From NCBI GenBank assembly GCA_040381555.1, contig JBEIHC010000154.1, positions 1 through 5,553 on the forward strand: DNA of 5,553 nt. The letters run 5' to 3'. This DNA is from CANHCC01 sp040381555. Lineage in GTDB: Bacteria; Bacteroidota; Bacteroidia; J057; RFSG01. A program made the translations under genes and the position numbers. The notes below the pieces were generated by a model. It searched no databases, was not told where the DNA came from, and saw nothing but the letters and a program-made list of their open reading frames with translations. Within the stretch, counting starts at the first letter, position 1. Every line of letters begins with the position of its first letter. Below, piece by piece: positions 1 to 5,206 of the stretch.

Positions 1-51
1 ATGTTTATAGAAACCGTGTGAGGATGCATGGTTTTACCCCTTAGGGGTCGT
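1..51 (+). repeat. 51-bp direct repeat, copy 1
   Basis: This stretch matches 163-213 with four mismatches and no gap (offset 162). It runs from ATGTTTATAGAAACCGTGTG through the ACCCC-TTA-GGGGT hairpin to the trailing CGT. The mismatches fall in the spacer just before the hairpin, so the box and the hairpin are the conserved parts. The copy may extend left of the window. Confidence 0.9.
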
Positions 52-100
52 CTGAAATCCTAGGATTTTGTTGCTATAAAGATATGACCTTTTCAGGGTC
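36..100 (-). repeat. Minus-oriented unit of the hairpin/TTTATAG element
   Basis: Read on the minus strand this is hairpin 100-86, 5 nt, TTTATAG (80-74), 25 nt, hairpin 48-36. These are the same order and spacings as the plus-strand unit at 146-211. It shares its second hairpin with the plus-oriented unit that starts at the window edge, giving a head-to-head pair. Confidence 0.7.
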
Positions 101-162
101 GTGAGAAGACCTCGTAATTCATGGCAATGCGGATATTTTGCAATTAATCCCGAAGGGATTTG

Positions 163-213
163 ATGTTTATAGAAACCGTGTGAGGATGCGTGTTTCGACC
201 CCTTAGGGGTCGT
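163..213 (+). repeat. 51-bp direct repeat, copy 2
   Basis: Second copy of the repeat at 1-51. It is preceded by the AATCCC-GAA-GGGATT hairpin (146-160) with a 5-nt gap to TTTATAG (166-172), so the whole unit, hairpin to hairpin, spans 146-211. The same unit architecture occurs at 5207-5274. Confidence 0.9.
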
Positions 214-305
214 ATGGATTTCTTTCATTTCATGGTAGCAAATACACGATACCTTTAGCGGCATATAAATTAAATCATTAATTATTCTATAATCTCTTGG
301 ATTTG

Positions 306-443
306 TTATTCTTCTATCCATTTGAACAAATATTCCTCTTTAAATTCTATTTCAAATTTTTTCAAAAAATCTATGTATTCCTCACGGAATGTTATTTTTT
401 TGTGATGCTCCTTTTGATTCATCACATATTTAGCCACCAAATC
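306..443 (-). pseudogene. REP-associated tyrosine transposase (RAYT, IS200-like Y1), C-terminal remnant
   Basis: Reading the minus strand from 443 gives 45 codons ending in TAA at 308-306. The peptide contains AKYVMNQKEHHKK, then TFREEYIDFLKKFEIEF, and ends EEYLFKWIEE. This is the typical end of Bacteroidota RAYT/TnpA-REP proteins: a YxxxQ motif (Y at residue 6, Q at residue 10 of the fragment), then NQxEHH, TFxEEYxxFL and a final YLF/YVF-like segment. In the Y1 family this tyrosine is the nucleophile that cuts single-stranded DNA next to hairpins. Full-length relatives are usually about 150-230 residues, so roughly three quarters, including the HUH motif, is missing. The frame breaks at 443/444, exactly where the IS begins, and the missing part is not found beyond the IS at 1888. 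It is therefore a non-functional remnant. A longer open frame overlapping its end (34-321, minus) reads through the hairpins in another phase and is not believed. Confidence 0.85.
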
Positions 444-467
444 TGTACTTGCCTGAATTAGGTTGAC
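444..467 (+). repeat. IS terminal inverted repeat, orfB side
   Basis: TGTACTTGCCTGAA followed by TTAGGTTGAC. It pairs with the reverse complement of 1864-1887, with mismatches only at positions 4, 6, 9 and 15. The innermost nine bases (TAGGTTGAC) are identical at both ends. Just inside, TAGGTT (459-464) and AACCTA (474-479) form a short subterminal stem. Confidence 0.88.
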
Positions 468-486
468 TTTTTTAACCTACTTTTAA

Positions 487-1458
487 TTATGTGAAGTTAT
501 TGTGTTTTTTTTCTTTTTTGCTACTTTTTTCTTTTTTGTTGATAAGCGTGCTATTTTGTGGAAAATCACCAAAACCCTTGTAAATACTAGTTCTAGGCCA
601 CTTAGTTGAGGGGGTGGTTTTCAACATCTCCATAAAGTCTTTCGGTGCTAACATCTTCAATGAAGAGTGTGGCCTATCTTCGTTATATAAATCCATAATT
701 CGTTTTGCTGCCCTTTTTACAATTGATGTTGTTAATTCCAAATCCTTCAAGTATTCGTTCTTTAGAGTTCCTTGTACCCTTTCTACATAGGCATTTTCTT
801 GCGGCATCTTACACATACTTAACCGAAGACCATTTAACCTAGTCATTTCTTTTAATACTTTGCTGATATATTGGGAGCCCCGATCAGAATGAAAAATGCA
901 TCCCTTTATCGTTTGGCCTTTTCTTTTCTTCAAGGCTTGTTTGAATGCCTTTACAGTTTCTGTTGCAGCCAAACTCTTACTTGTATGTAATGCAAGTAGT
1001 TCTCGAGTATATACATCAATGATGGTGACAGCATAATAGTGTTTATTTTCTACATTCATATAGAAAATATCCGATTGCCAAACTTGATTAGGACCTGTTA
1101 AAATTAACCCATCTATCAAATTGGGGAAGACTTCCACTGTTTGACCATAAGTCGTTTTAATTGGAGTTCTCTTGCGTTTTAACTTGAATCCATTAGCAAA
1201 TCCTATTCTTTCAAAAGCATCTCGTCCCAGGCCTGTTGTATTCAACTTATGGGCATGAATTTTTCTGCACCCCATTCGGGGATGGCTTTTACGAACCATT
1301 CTGAATACCTCCAATGCTGAAATAGTTTCATCCTGACTCTTGTCGCTACGACGATTATACTTCCAAAGAGCCTGTTTACTTATCCCTGCAACTTGAAAAA
1401 GATTTTTCATTTTGTAGGAGTGCTTCCGCCCTTTGTTGTTCCTGAACCATTCGAGCAC
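487..1458 (-). CDS. IS3-family transposase OrfB (DDE integrase domain)
   Basis: Catalytic half of the transposase; it cuts and joins DNA at the IS ends. The N-terminal part (about residues 45-105) is the HTH_21-like region, with HPRMGCRKIHAHKL and a basic KLKRKRTPIK. The integrase core follows: D130 in WQSDIFYM, D192 in FHSDRGSQY and E226 in ENAYVERVQGTLKNEYL. The family signature YNEDRPHSSLKMLAPKDF lies at about 258-275, and a Lys-rich tail ends the protein. D192 and E226 are separated by 33 residues, two fewer than the canonical IS3 spacing of 35. The start used here is a GTG at 1458. No ATG exists in this frame between the TAA at 1485-1483 and that GTG, so OrfB is most likely made as an OrfAB fusion by -1 frameshifting at 1471-1479, giving ...KKFCKEVLEWFRNNKG. 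Confidence 0.93.
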   Translation of the reverse strand: MLEWFRNNKGRKHSYKMKNLFQVAGISKQALWKYNRRSDKSQDETISALEVFRMVRKSHPRMGCRKIHAHKLNTTGLGRDAFERIGFANGFKLKRKRTPIKTTYGQTVEVFPNLIDGLILTGPNQVWQSDIFYMNVENKHYYAVTIIDVYTRELLALHTSKSLAATETVKAFKQALKKRKGQTIKGCIFHSDRGSQYISKVLKEMTRLNGLRLSMCKMPQENAYVERVQGTLKNEYLKDLELTTSIVKRAAKRIMDLYNEDRPHSSLKMLAPKDFMEMLKTTPSTKWPRTSIYKGFGDFPQNSTLINKKEKSSKKEKKHNNFT

Positions 1459-1838
1459 TTCTTTACAGAATTTTTTTTTATGTTAAGATTTAACTTTTGC
1501 TCGGCAACATCTATCAGTTTATTCAGATAATCAACTTCCAATTGTTTTCGACCTAGGGCAGCTTCCAGGTCTTTGATCTTCATCTCCAATTCCTTACTAC
1601 GGTAAGATTCGCTCTTTTCTTCCACAATTAATCGTTTATTAGACTTCAAATATCGGCTAAATTTATTTAACCAAATATAGATGCTATTTTCAGAAACCAA
1701 TAGCTCTCTGCTAGCTTCGCGTACAGTGCACTTACCACTCTCGATGTCCTTAACTGTCTTTTTCTTAATCTCAATACTGAAATAGCGCTTGGGATTCAAA
1801 CTGGTCTTCTGTTTTAACTGCTTACTGACTCTTTTCAT
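1407..1838 (-). CDS. IS3-family transposase OrfA (HTH, leucine-zipper)
   Basis: DNA-binding half of the transposase, which recognises the inverted repeats and can regulate the fusion product. The 143-residue product has a helix-turn-helix at about residues 22-60 (TVKDIESGKCTVREASRELL, then SENSIYIWLNKF). A heptad-type coiled coil follows at about 82-119 (ELEMKIKDLEAALGRKQLEV, then DYLNKLIDVAEQKLNL), as usual for IS3 OrfA multimerisation. The ATG at 1838 is preceded by a strong AAAAGGAGG at 1851-1843, which fixes the start. The last residues after the poly-A tract (from about 121) are the out-of-frame tail made only when ribosomes do not slip. The end overlaps the orfB frame by about 50 nt. 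Confidence 0.92.
   Translation of the reverse strand: MKRVSKQLKQKTSLNPKRYFSIEIKKKTVKDIESGKCTVREASRELLVSENSIYIWLNKFSRYLKSNKRLIVEEKSESYRSKELEMKIKDLEAALGRKQLEVDYLNKLIDVAEQKLNLNIKKNSVKKCSNGSGTTKGGSTPTK
1471..1479 (-). other. Programmed -1 frameshift slippery tract (A9)
   Basis: On the coding strand nine consecutive A lie in the orfA frame as ATA AAA AAA AAT, giving the A_AAA_AAA heptamer used by many IS3-family elements. orfB is in the -1 frame relative to orfA (start positions differ by 380 nt, which is 2 modulo 3). The orfB frame opens just upstream of the tract at a TAA (1485-1483). A slip here joins OrfA through residue K122 to the peptide FCKEVLEWF and the rest of OrfB. Whether a downstream stimulatory structure exists was not resolved by eye. 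Confidence 0.8.
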
Positions 1839-1842
1839 GTGA

Positions 1843-1851
1843 CCTCCTTTT
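1843..1851 (-). promoter_or_regulatory. Strong Shine-Dalgarno of IS orfA
   Basis: The coding strand reads AAAAGGAGG, four bases (TCAC) before the ATG of orfA. It decides the start. It is unusual here because neither bshB1 nor the T9SS gene has any such sequence, in line with the general weakness of Shine-Dalgarno signals in Bacteroidota. Confidence 0.75.
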
Positions 1852-1863
1852 GATACATTTTAG

Positions 1864-1887
1864 GTCAACCTATTTCAGTCATGGACA
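1864..1887 (-). repeat. IS terminal inverted repeat, orfA side
   Basis: On the minus strand it begins TGTCCATGACTGAA and ends ATAGGTTGAC; 20 of 24 bases match the other end. A short palindrome (TAGGT-CA-ACCTA, 1861-1872) overlaps its inner edge, mirroring the subterminal stem at the opposite end. Confidence 0.88.
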
Positions 1888-1923
1888 CTCCTATTTAGAG
1901 TAAAAGTGCTTAACGAAGAATAG

Positions 1924-2046
1924 GATTACCTCAAAACCCGTGACCATTAGAAATACTTAAAAGGCCTAACCCAAGAAAGCGAGCCCATAGAGTTAGGGGC
2001 CACAACCCAACTGAAACGGACTGAGGACGAAGGCAAAAAGGATTAA
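1924..2046 (+). pseudogene. Possible decayed 3' end of a plus-strand gene
   Basis: In one plus-strand frame this spacer reads DYLKTRDH, a TAG at 1948-1950, then 31 codons (KYLKGLTQESEPIEL... ending TEDEGKKD) and a TAA at 2044-2046. The charged, hydrophilic tail looks like a natural C-terminus and would converge on bshB1. The upstream part would have been lost at the IS boundary. An open run of 31 codons can easily occur by chance and I recognise no family, so this is a weak call. It may simply be non-coding spacer. Confidence 0.2.
1957..2000 (-). terminator. Weak candidate terminator downstream of bshB1
   Basis: On the minus strand, about 80 nt after the bshB1 stop, CCTAAC (1997-1992) can pair with GTTAGG (1970-1965), and two more G-C pairs can form past a small bulge. 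TTTT follows at 1962-1959. The loop is long (21 nt), so efficiency is doubtful. Confidence 0.22.
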
Positions 2047-2072
2047 TCGAATAGGTAAAGAGTAAAATCCGG

Positions 2073-2081
2073 CCCCCCCCC
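2073..2081 (-). repeat. G9 homopolymer at the bshB1 stop codon
   Basis: Nine G on the minus strand; the first is the last base of the TAG stop of bshB1. Slippage would not change the protein, since the stop is completed by the first G whatever the tract length. Confidence 0.7.
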
Positions 2082-2806
2082 TACATCTCCGCCATAAAAT
2101 CCCCCACTTCCACCGGGCCTTTCACCATAAAGCCTTCTCCGAATTCTACCCCTATCATGTGACCGAAAGTGCGGGCGCGGGCGTCGATGTTTTGGAAGAA
2201 GCGGGGACTAGAGATGTAAGACTCCGGTTCGGTGCTTTCGGGATTGTAAAACTGGGAAGAATAGGCCTTTATGGAATCCATTTTTTGTTCCATCCAGGGT
2301 GTGATGTCCACTACTAAAGATGGGATGAGCAAGCGATCCTGCACATATTGGTAAATGCGGGTAGGTCTCCAGGGCTCCTGGGGTTGGCCGTGGAGTTCGG
2401 TTTGAATTTTGCGTAGTCCGCTGTAGAAGCAGGCTTCATTGACCAATGCCCCTGCCCTGCCATGATCCGGATGACGGTCTTCGGGGGCGTTACACATAAC
2501 GATGACGGGCTTTAAGGCCCGAATCCAACGAACGATTTCCAGCTGATGGACTTCGTCATTCTGAAAGAAGCCATCTCTAAAATGAAGATTATGACGAAAA
2601 TTAAGGCCCAAAATTTTAGCAGAAGCCTGGGCTTCTTGTAAGCGTAGGTCTTTATTTCCGCGCGTCCCCAATTCCCCTCCGGTTAAATCCAATACCCCAA
2701 CGGAATACCCCATCGCTCTATGCCGACAGATGGTGCCACTACATGTCAATTCCACATCATCGGGATGCACGCCAATTGCTAAAATATCTACCTGAGGAAC
2801 CTTCAT
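2081..2806 (-). CDS. bshB1: Bacillithiol biosynthesis deacetylase BshB1 (PIG-L/LmbE family)
   Basis: Cytoplasmic zinc enzyme that removes the acetyl group from GlcNAc-malate to give GlcN-malate, the second step of bacillithiol synthesis between BshA and BshC. At 241 residues it has the family's usual length. The N-terminal motif GVHPDDVE gives H14 and D17 as metal ligands and D16 as general base, by analogy with characterised PIG-L enzymes. The third ligand is H115 in RHPDHGRAG (111-119). Further family features are LTGGELGTRG (41-50), NLHFRDGFF (73-81), AYSSQF (181-186) and the ending EGFMVKGPVEVGDFM. The ATG at 2806 places the HPDD motif at the expected distance; there is no Shine-Dalgarno. 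It follows the T9SS gene by 58 bp in the same direction and may share its transcript. bshA and bshC are not in the window. A PIG-L deacetylase for another sugar is the main alternative, but the C-terminal motifs favour BshB1. Confidence 0.92.
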   Translation of the reverse strand: MKVPQVDILAIGVHPDDVELTCSGTICRHRAMGYSVGVLDLTGGELGTRGNKDLRLQEAQASAKILGLNFRHNLHFRDGFFQNDEVHQLEIVRWIRALKPVIVMCNAPEDRHPDHGRAGALVNEACFYSGLRKIQTELHGQPQEPWRPTRIYQYVQDRLLIPSLVVDITPWMEQKMDSIKAYSSQFYNPESTEPESYISSPRFFQNIDARARTFGHMIGVEFGEGFMVKGPVEVGDFMAEM

Positions 2807-2864
2807 AATTCTGTCTTTCGTTTATTGCTGCCTCTTCTACACCCGCATTCAGGTTTGAGTTCCC

Positions 2865-4736
2865 TTAGGGTATTCTCCAGGACTGACTTTGATAAAATCC
2901 CCCTGTACGGTCTTTAAAAATAACCTTATACACGCCGGAGGCCGGGAGAAAAGGCAATTGAAATTGGCCGGTTTGGCCTTCATAAGTGGACTGAAACACT
3001 AACTGTCCCAGGGCATCGTATATCAGGATATCTCCATTTCTTTCCCCTGAATGCTTCCACCATAACATTTCCGACCCGGCAGGGTTGGGCCATATAGATA
3101 AATCGCCATTCACAGATGTCGGGGATTCGTTCAAGAAAAATGGCACAGGATTTCCTTTGGAGAGATTCAGGCGCATCATCAGAGTGCCTTGTAAATTGCT
3201 ACCTACCCAGGTCTGCAAACTGTCCCACATGACGCGGGTATTAAAATTGTTATAGTCTATGCCAATGCCAATAGGCTCAGGGTCGGTTTGTCGTATCCCT
3301 ACCCAAAAGGATCTTCCGACGGGCACACCGGAATCCAAAGTCATTTTGTAAAACTGATTTAAACTATCGCCAGCAAGGGCGGATCCAAATTGCTCATACA
3401 AAATGGTACCGGGTAATTGGTCTCCATCATAGATGGTGAGTACGAAGGAGCGAGGGATATCAATATTGTAAATGGTTTTAATAAAGCATAATTGGACGGC
3501 ATAGATGCTGTCCTCGGTGAGGGTTTCAAATCGTTGGGCAAATACGCGTGCGGTATTTAAACCATAAGCAGCTTCAGGCGTTCCATCATCATAAGCAAAG
3601 AGACTGTCAATGGGATAATCCACGCGACAGGTATCGTTGAGGGGCCTGGAATCCGGCAGATCGAGCAAGGTCGTATGCCGAAGCATCATGTAATCAAAGA
3701 AAGGCTGGTTATCAAAAGCTGTAAAAGCTCTGACCTGAGGCCCGGCACCAAGATTTACAGGAAGATTATAACTGACCGTACCGGATAAAAAAGCATTGTG
3801 TTTAAGTTCGGAGATATTGGTTACCAGGGTTCTTGAAGCCGTGGCGGAGCCGAGATTACGCATACTGACGCCAAAATTCCGAAAGCGTTCCCACCACAGG
3901 GCGGTAAATTGTTTTTGAGACAAATGCGTGTAAGGAAAAAAGATAGAGGGCGTAGGTTCGGTAAGTGCCTGATCATCAAAAATGGTATCGCCCTTGTTAC
4001 GATTGGCTTCAAGGAAGACATAATCCACCATCCAGTGATCCAACTGTCCGCTGAGGGTCGCTTTATTGCGTATGCGAAATTGAAAATGGTCGTGCAGAAA
4101 TAAAGAATCCTGGACGGGAATCAGGACATTTCTAAAGTCATGAAATGGAGAACCGGGGATTCCCCAGACTTTGATAAATCGGGATACGGTGGTGGAAGTA
4201 TCCCTGAAATACACGATGAGGGAGTCACCGAATTCCGGTTCGTTACCTAAACCTTTAGGTTGATAGACGAAGGACAGACGAATGCTATCCCCGGGTCCAT
4301 AAGCGCTGAGGTCAATCGGACGACTGGTAAGCATATCGGCGAAGCCTTCAGGGAAAGGGGGATTAGGCCCTGGCAAACTATAATAACTGCCCCGACTGTT
4401 AGAGCCATCGAAAACGGCCACCCCTAGAGAAGGTGGACTGATGGGCATAGTTCTGGAAATATAAGGCTGTCTCTGGGTATCTGGCATCCACAAGGTTGTA
4501 TCAGGAAATAAAGCCTCGTAGGAGAAATCATCAAAGAAAGGCAAGAGAAGCGTTTGAGAAGCGGTTTTAGCAGAGACCGGTTCAGCCTCAAGGGGAACCG
4601 AAATGCCGATAAGGGCCTTGTCCGTGAGAATCCTTTCCTTCAATTCACCTTGAATTGGCGTCTGCTGTCCGGAGACAAAGGAGAGAGTTCCAAGAAAGTA
4701 AAAGACGGCAATTAAAAGAGTCCCTAAGTATCGCAT
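2865..4736 (-). CDS. Secreted protein with T9SS type A sorting domain
   Basis: A 623-residue exported protein of unknown function. The N-terminus MRYLGTLLIAVFYFLGTL, then SFVSG-QQ, is a clear Sec signal peptide with likely cleavage near residue 23. A beta-rich region follows: LPFFDDFSYE (65-74), PPSLGVAVFDG (101-111), LTSRPIDLS (136-144), DSIRLSFVYQPKGLG (150-164) and LDHWMVDYVFLEA (232-244). This signature is common in large Bacteroidota surface proteins and looks like a carbohydrate-binding or MAM-like jelly roll. A second beta region starts at FAYDDGTPEAAYGL (380-393). The C-terminal sorting domain (about 540-623) has LSIWPNPAGS, ILIYDALGQLV and GVYKVIFKD near the end, the pattern recognised by the T9SS and removed on the cell surface. 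No catalytic motif is visible. ATG at 4736 is right for the signal peptide; no Shine-Dalgarno and no convincing TAnnTTTG promoter was found. Confidence 0.88.
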   Translation of the reverse strand: MRYLGTLLIAVFYFLGTLSFVSGQQTPIQGELKERILTDKALIGISVPLEAEPVSAKTASQTLLLPFFDDFSYEALFPDTTLWMPDTQRQPYISRTMPISPPSLGVAVFDGSNSRGSYYSLPGPNPPFPEGFADMLTSRPIDLSAYGPGDSIRLSFVYQPKGLGNEPEFGDSLIVYFRDTSTTVSRFIKVWGIPGSPFHDFRNVLIPVQDSLFLHDHFQFRIRNKATLSGQLDHWMVDYVFLEANRNKGDTIFDDQALTEPTPSIFFPYTHLSQKQFTALWWERFRNFGVSMRNLGSATASRTLVTNISELKHNAFLSGTVSYNLPVNLGAGPQVRAFTAFDNQPFFDYMMLRHTTLLDLPDSRPLNDTCRVDYPIDSLFAYDDGTPEAAYGLNTARVFAQRFETLTEDSIYAVQLCFIKTIYNIDIPRSFVLTIYDGDQLPGTILYEQFGSALAGDSLNQFYKMTLDSGVPVGRSFWVGIRQTDPEPIGIGIDYNNFNTRVMWDSLQTWVGSNLQGTLMMRLNLSKGNPVPFFLNESPTSVNGDLSIWPNPAGSEMLWWKHSGERNGDILIYDALGQLVFQSTYEGQTGQFQLPFLPASGVYKVIFKDRTGGFYQSQSWRIP

Positions 4737-4772
4737 AAATCTATCGTGAAAATACGAAAAAAGTGGGGAATG

Positions 4773-4803
4773 ATGAGGGATAAATTATGAATTATGAGGG
4801 ATA
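4773..4803 (+). repeat. Short direct repeat upstream of the T9SS gene
   Basis: ATGAGGGATA occurs at 4773-4782 and 4794-4803, with two AATTATG heptamers (4783-4789, 4790-4796) between. It looks like a small tandem-slippage remnant. The rest of 4737-4870 shows nothing further. Confidence 0.6.
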
Positions 4804-4884
4804 CCGTTATGCGAACGCTGATATGGGTTGAATTTCAGTTCGGCTGGGCAAAGGTTCTGAGATTGTAGAAGTATAGTATTAAAA

Positions 4885-4923
4885 GTCGTTCAGGGGAACG
4901 ACTTTTATACTTTCCGGAACGAC
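4885..4923 (+). repeat. 39-nt covarying stem-loop element, copy 1
   Basis: Outer stem GTCGTT (4885-4890) pairs with AACGAC (4918-4923). An inner stem GGGGA/TTTCC closes a loop containing CGACTTTTATAC. The first 18 bases can alternatively fold by themselves as GTCGTT-CAGGGG-AACGAC, extended by AAAA/TTTT, and AAAGTAT/ATACTTT can also pair. A 28-base stretch (4889-4916) is identical to 5101-5128. Similarity with copy 2 continues past the core (AAAG-ATAA-GCAT). This copy is not preceded by the GGTCGCTGAG hairpin. Confidence 0.75.
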
Positions 4924-4936
4924 AAAGTATAATGCA

Positions 4937-4956
4937 TGACCTATTCGAATAGGTCA
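4937..4956. repeat. 20-bp perfect palindrome
   Basis: TGACCTATTCGAATAGGTCA is an exact inverted repeat with no spacer. It lies between stem-loop copy 1 and the first composite repeat, about 200 bp upstream of the T9SS start. It could be an operator for a dimeric regulator or just another palindromic repeat; nothing in the sequence decides this. Confidence 0.85.
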
Positions 4957-5025
4957 CGAAAATTAGAATTATAGAATCCATGATCGCCTTACAACAATCA
5001 AAAACTTAAAAAGAATTTTTTATAT

Positions 5026-5084
5026 CCCCCGGTCGCTGAGTAGTCCCCACCTTGGTGGGGGCGTATCGAAGCGCCTAGGGGGGG
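5026..5084 (+). repeat. Nested hairpin with GGTCGCTGAG...TCGAAG, copy 1
   Basis: The outer arms CCCCC (5026-5030) and the G run 5078-5084 pair. CGCT pairs with AGCG inside them, and a strong inner hairpin CCCCACC-TT-GGTGGGG (5045-5060) sits at the tip. GGTCGCTGAG...TCGAAGCG resembles, from memory, a very common interspersed bacterial repeat with the core GGTCGCTGAGCTTGTCGAAG; here the centre is expanded by the extra hairpin. Confidence 0.75.
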
Positions 5085-5096
5085 ACATTATTCAAT

Positions 5097-5135
5097 GTCC
5101 TTCAGGGGAACGACTTTTATACTTTCCGAAAGGAC
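5097..5135 (+). repeat. 39-nt covarying stem-loop element, copy 2
   Basis: Outer stem GTCCTT (5097-5102) pairs with AAGGAC (5130-5135). Relative to copy 1 the G-C pair in the stem is swapped to C-G, so pairing is kept by a change on both sides. The interior is identical to copy 1 for 28 bases. Its 5' end overlaps a second small stem, GGACATT-ATTC-AATGTCC (5083-5100). Confidence 0.78.
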
Positions 5136-5206
5136 AAAGGATAAGGCATTGAGAATTCTTACATCACCAAATAATAGGACATTCTGTCCATAAGACACAT
5201 CGTCCC

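Larger units (their letters stand above)
1..264. repeat. Array of REP-like hairpins around TTTATAG/CTATAAA boxes
   Basis: Short GC-rich palindromes lie at 36-48 (ACCCC-TTA-GGGGT), 86-100 (GACC...GGTC), 146-160 (AATCCC-GAA-GGGATT) and 197-211 (GACCCC-TTA-GGGGTC), in otherwise AT-rich DNA. They are linked by a heptamer box: TTTATAG at 4-10 and 166-172, and its reverse complement CTATAAA at 74-80. The geometry repeats: hairpin, 5 nt, box, 25 nt, next hairpin. The hairpin at 36-48 is shared by a plus unit (box 4-10) and a minus unit (box 74-80). A degenerate further unit follows: box-like TAGCAAA at 236-242, then a weak ATACC/GGCAT stem at 249-264. Three of the palindromes are followed directly by CGT. 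The first unit is cut by the window edge. The arrangement resembles REP/BIME arrays; calling it a RAYT-mobilised repeat is inference from the neighbouring RAYT remnant. Confidence 0.8.
444..1887 (-). mobile_element. IS3-family insertion sequence, complete
   Basis: The element is 1444 bp, in the usual IS3-family range. It is bounded by 24-bp imperfect inverted repeats beginning TG (444-467 and 1864-1887, 20 of 24 identical). It carries orfA and orfB on the minus strand, with orfB in the -1 frame and a poly-A slippery tract at the overlap. Both reading frames look intact and the DDE residues are present, so the element could be active. Base composition is clearly more AT-rich than the neighbouring bshB1 and T9SS genes. 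No direct target duplication of 3-5 bp is visible: the flanks read ...AAATC on the left and CTCCT... on the right. The subgroup is not certain; IS150-like is a guess. Confidence 0.92.
4957..5138 (+). repeat. Composite structured repeat of about 180 bp, copy 1
   Basis: Aligns end to end with 5368-5552. Shared landmarks in order: CGAAAAT, then CCAT-ATCGC, ACAATC, a T-rich tract, ATCCCCCGGTCGCTGAGTA, an inner hairpin of variable sequence, GTATCGAAG-GCC with a G run, and finally the 39-nt stem-loop. Spacing between landmarks differs by only a few bases. Confidence 0.8.

Noticed and set aside
1..213. CRISPR array
   Set aside because: Only two near-identical 51-bp copies 162 bp apart, and the material between them is itself made of hairpins of the same family. 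There are no uniform spacers and no cas genes.
34..321. 95-codon minus-strand open frame over the left hairpin array
   Set aside because: It starts inside the RAYT remnant in the wrong frame and then translates the hairpins (repeated TTPKG from the GGGGT palindromes). It is a by-product of repeats without stops, not a gene.
306..1887. Intact RAYT simply split by the IS
   Set aside because: The sequence beyond the IS from 1888 has no RAYT-like reading in any frame, and only about 190 bp remain before bshB1, too little for the missing part.
2073..2081. Phase-variable G tract controlling bshB1
   Set aside because: The stop codon is completed by the first G of the tract, so length changes cannot alter the reading frame of bshB1.
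3359..4103. Open frames of 60-66 codons at 3359-3541, 3821-4021 and 3909-4103
   Set aside because: All lie inside the T9SS cargo gene in other frames and have no start signals or recognisable motifs.
4737..4800. Bacteroidota-type promoter (TAnnTTTG) for the T9SS gene
   Set aside because: The nearest match on the minus strand is TATTTTCA, without a convincing upstream TTTG at the expected distance, so it is not called.
5083..5189. Small stems GGACATT/AATGTCC (5083-5100) and GGACA/TGTCC (5177-5189) as intrinsic terminators
   Set aside because: Neither is followed by a T run on either strand and no gene ends nearby; they are better seen as part of the repeat block.
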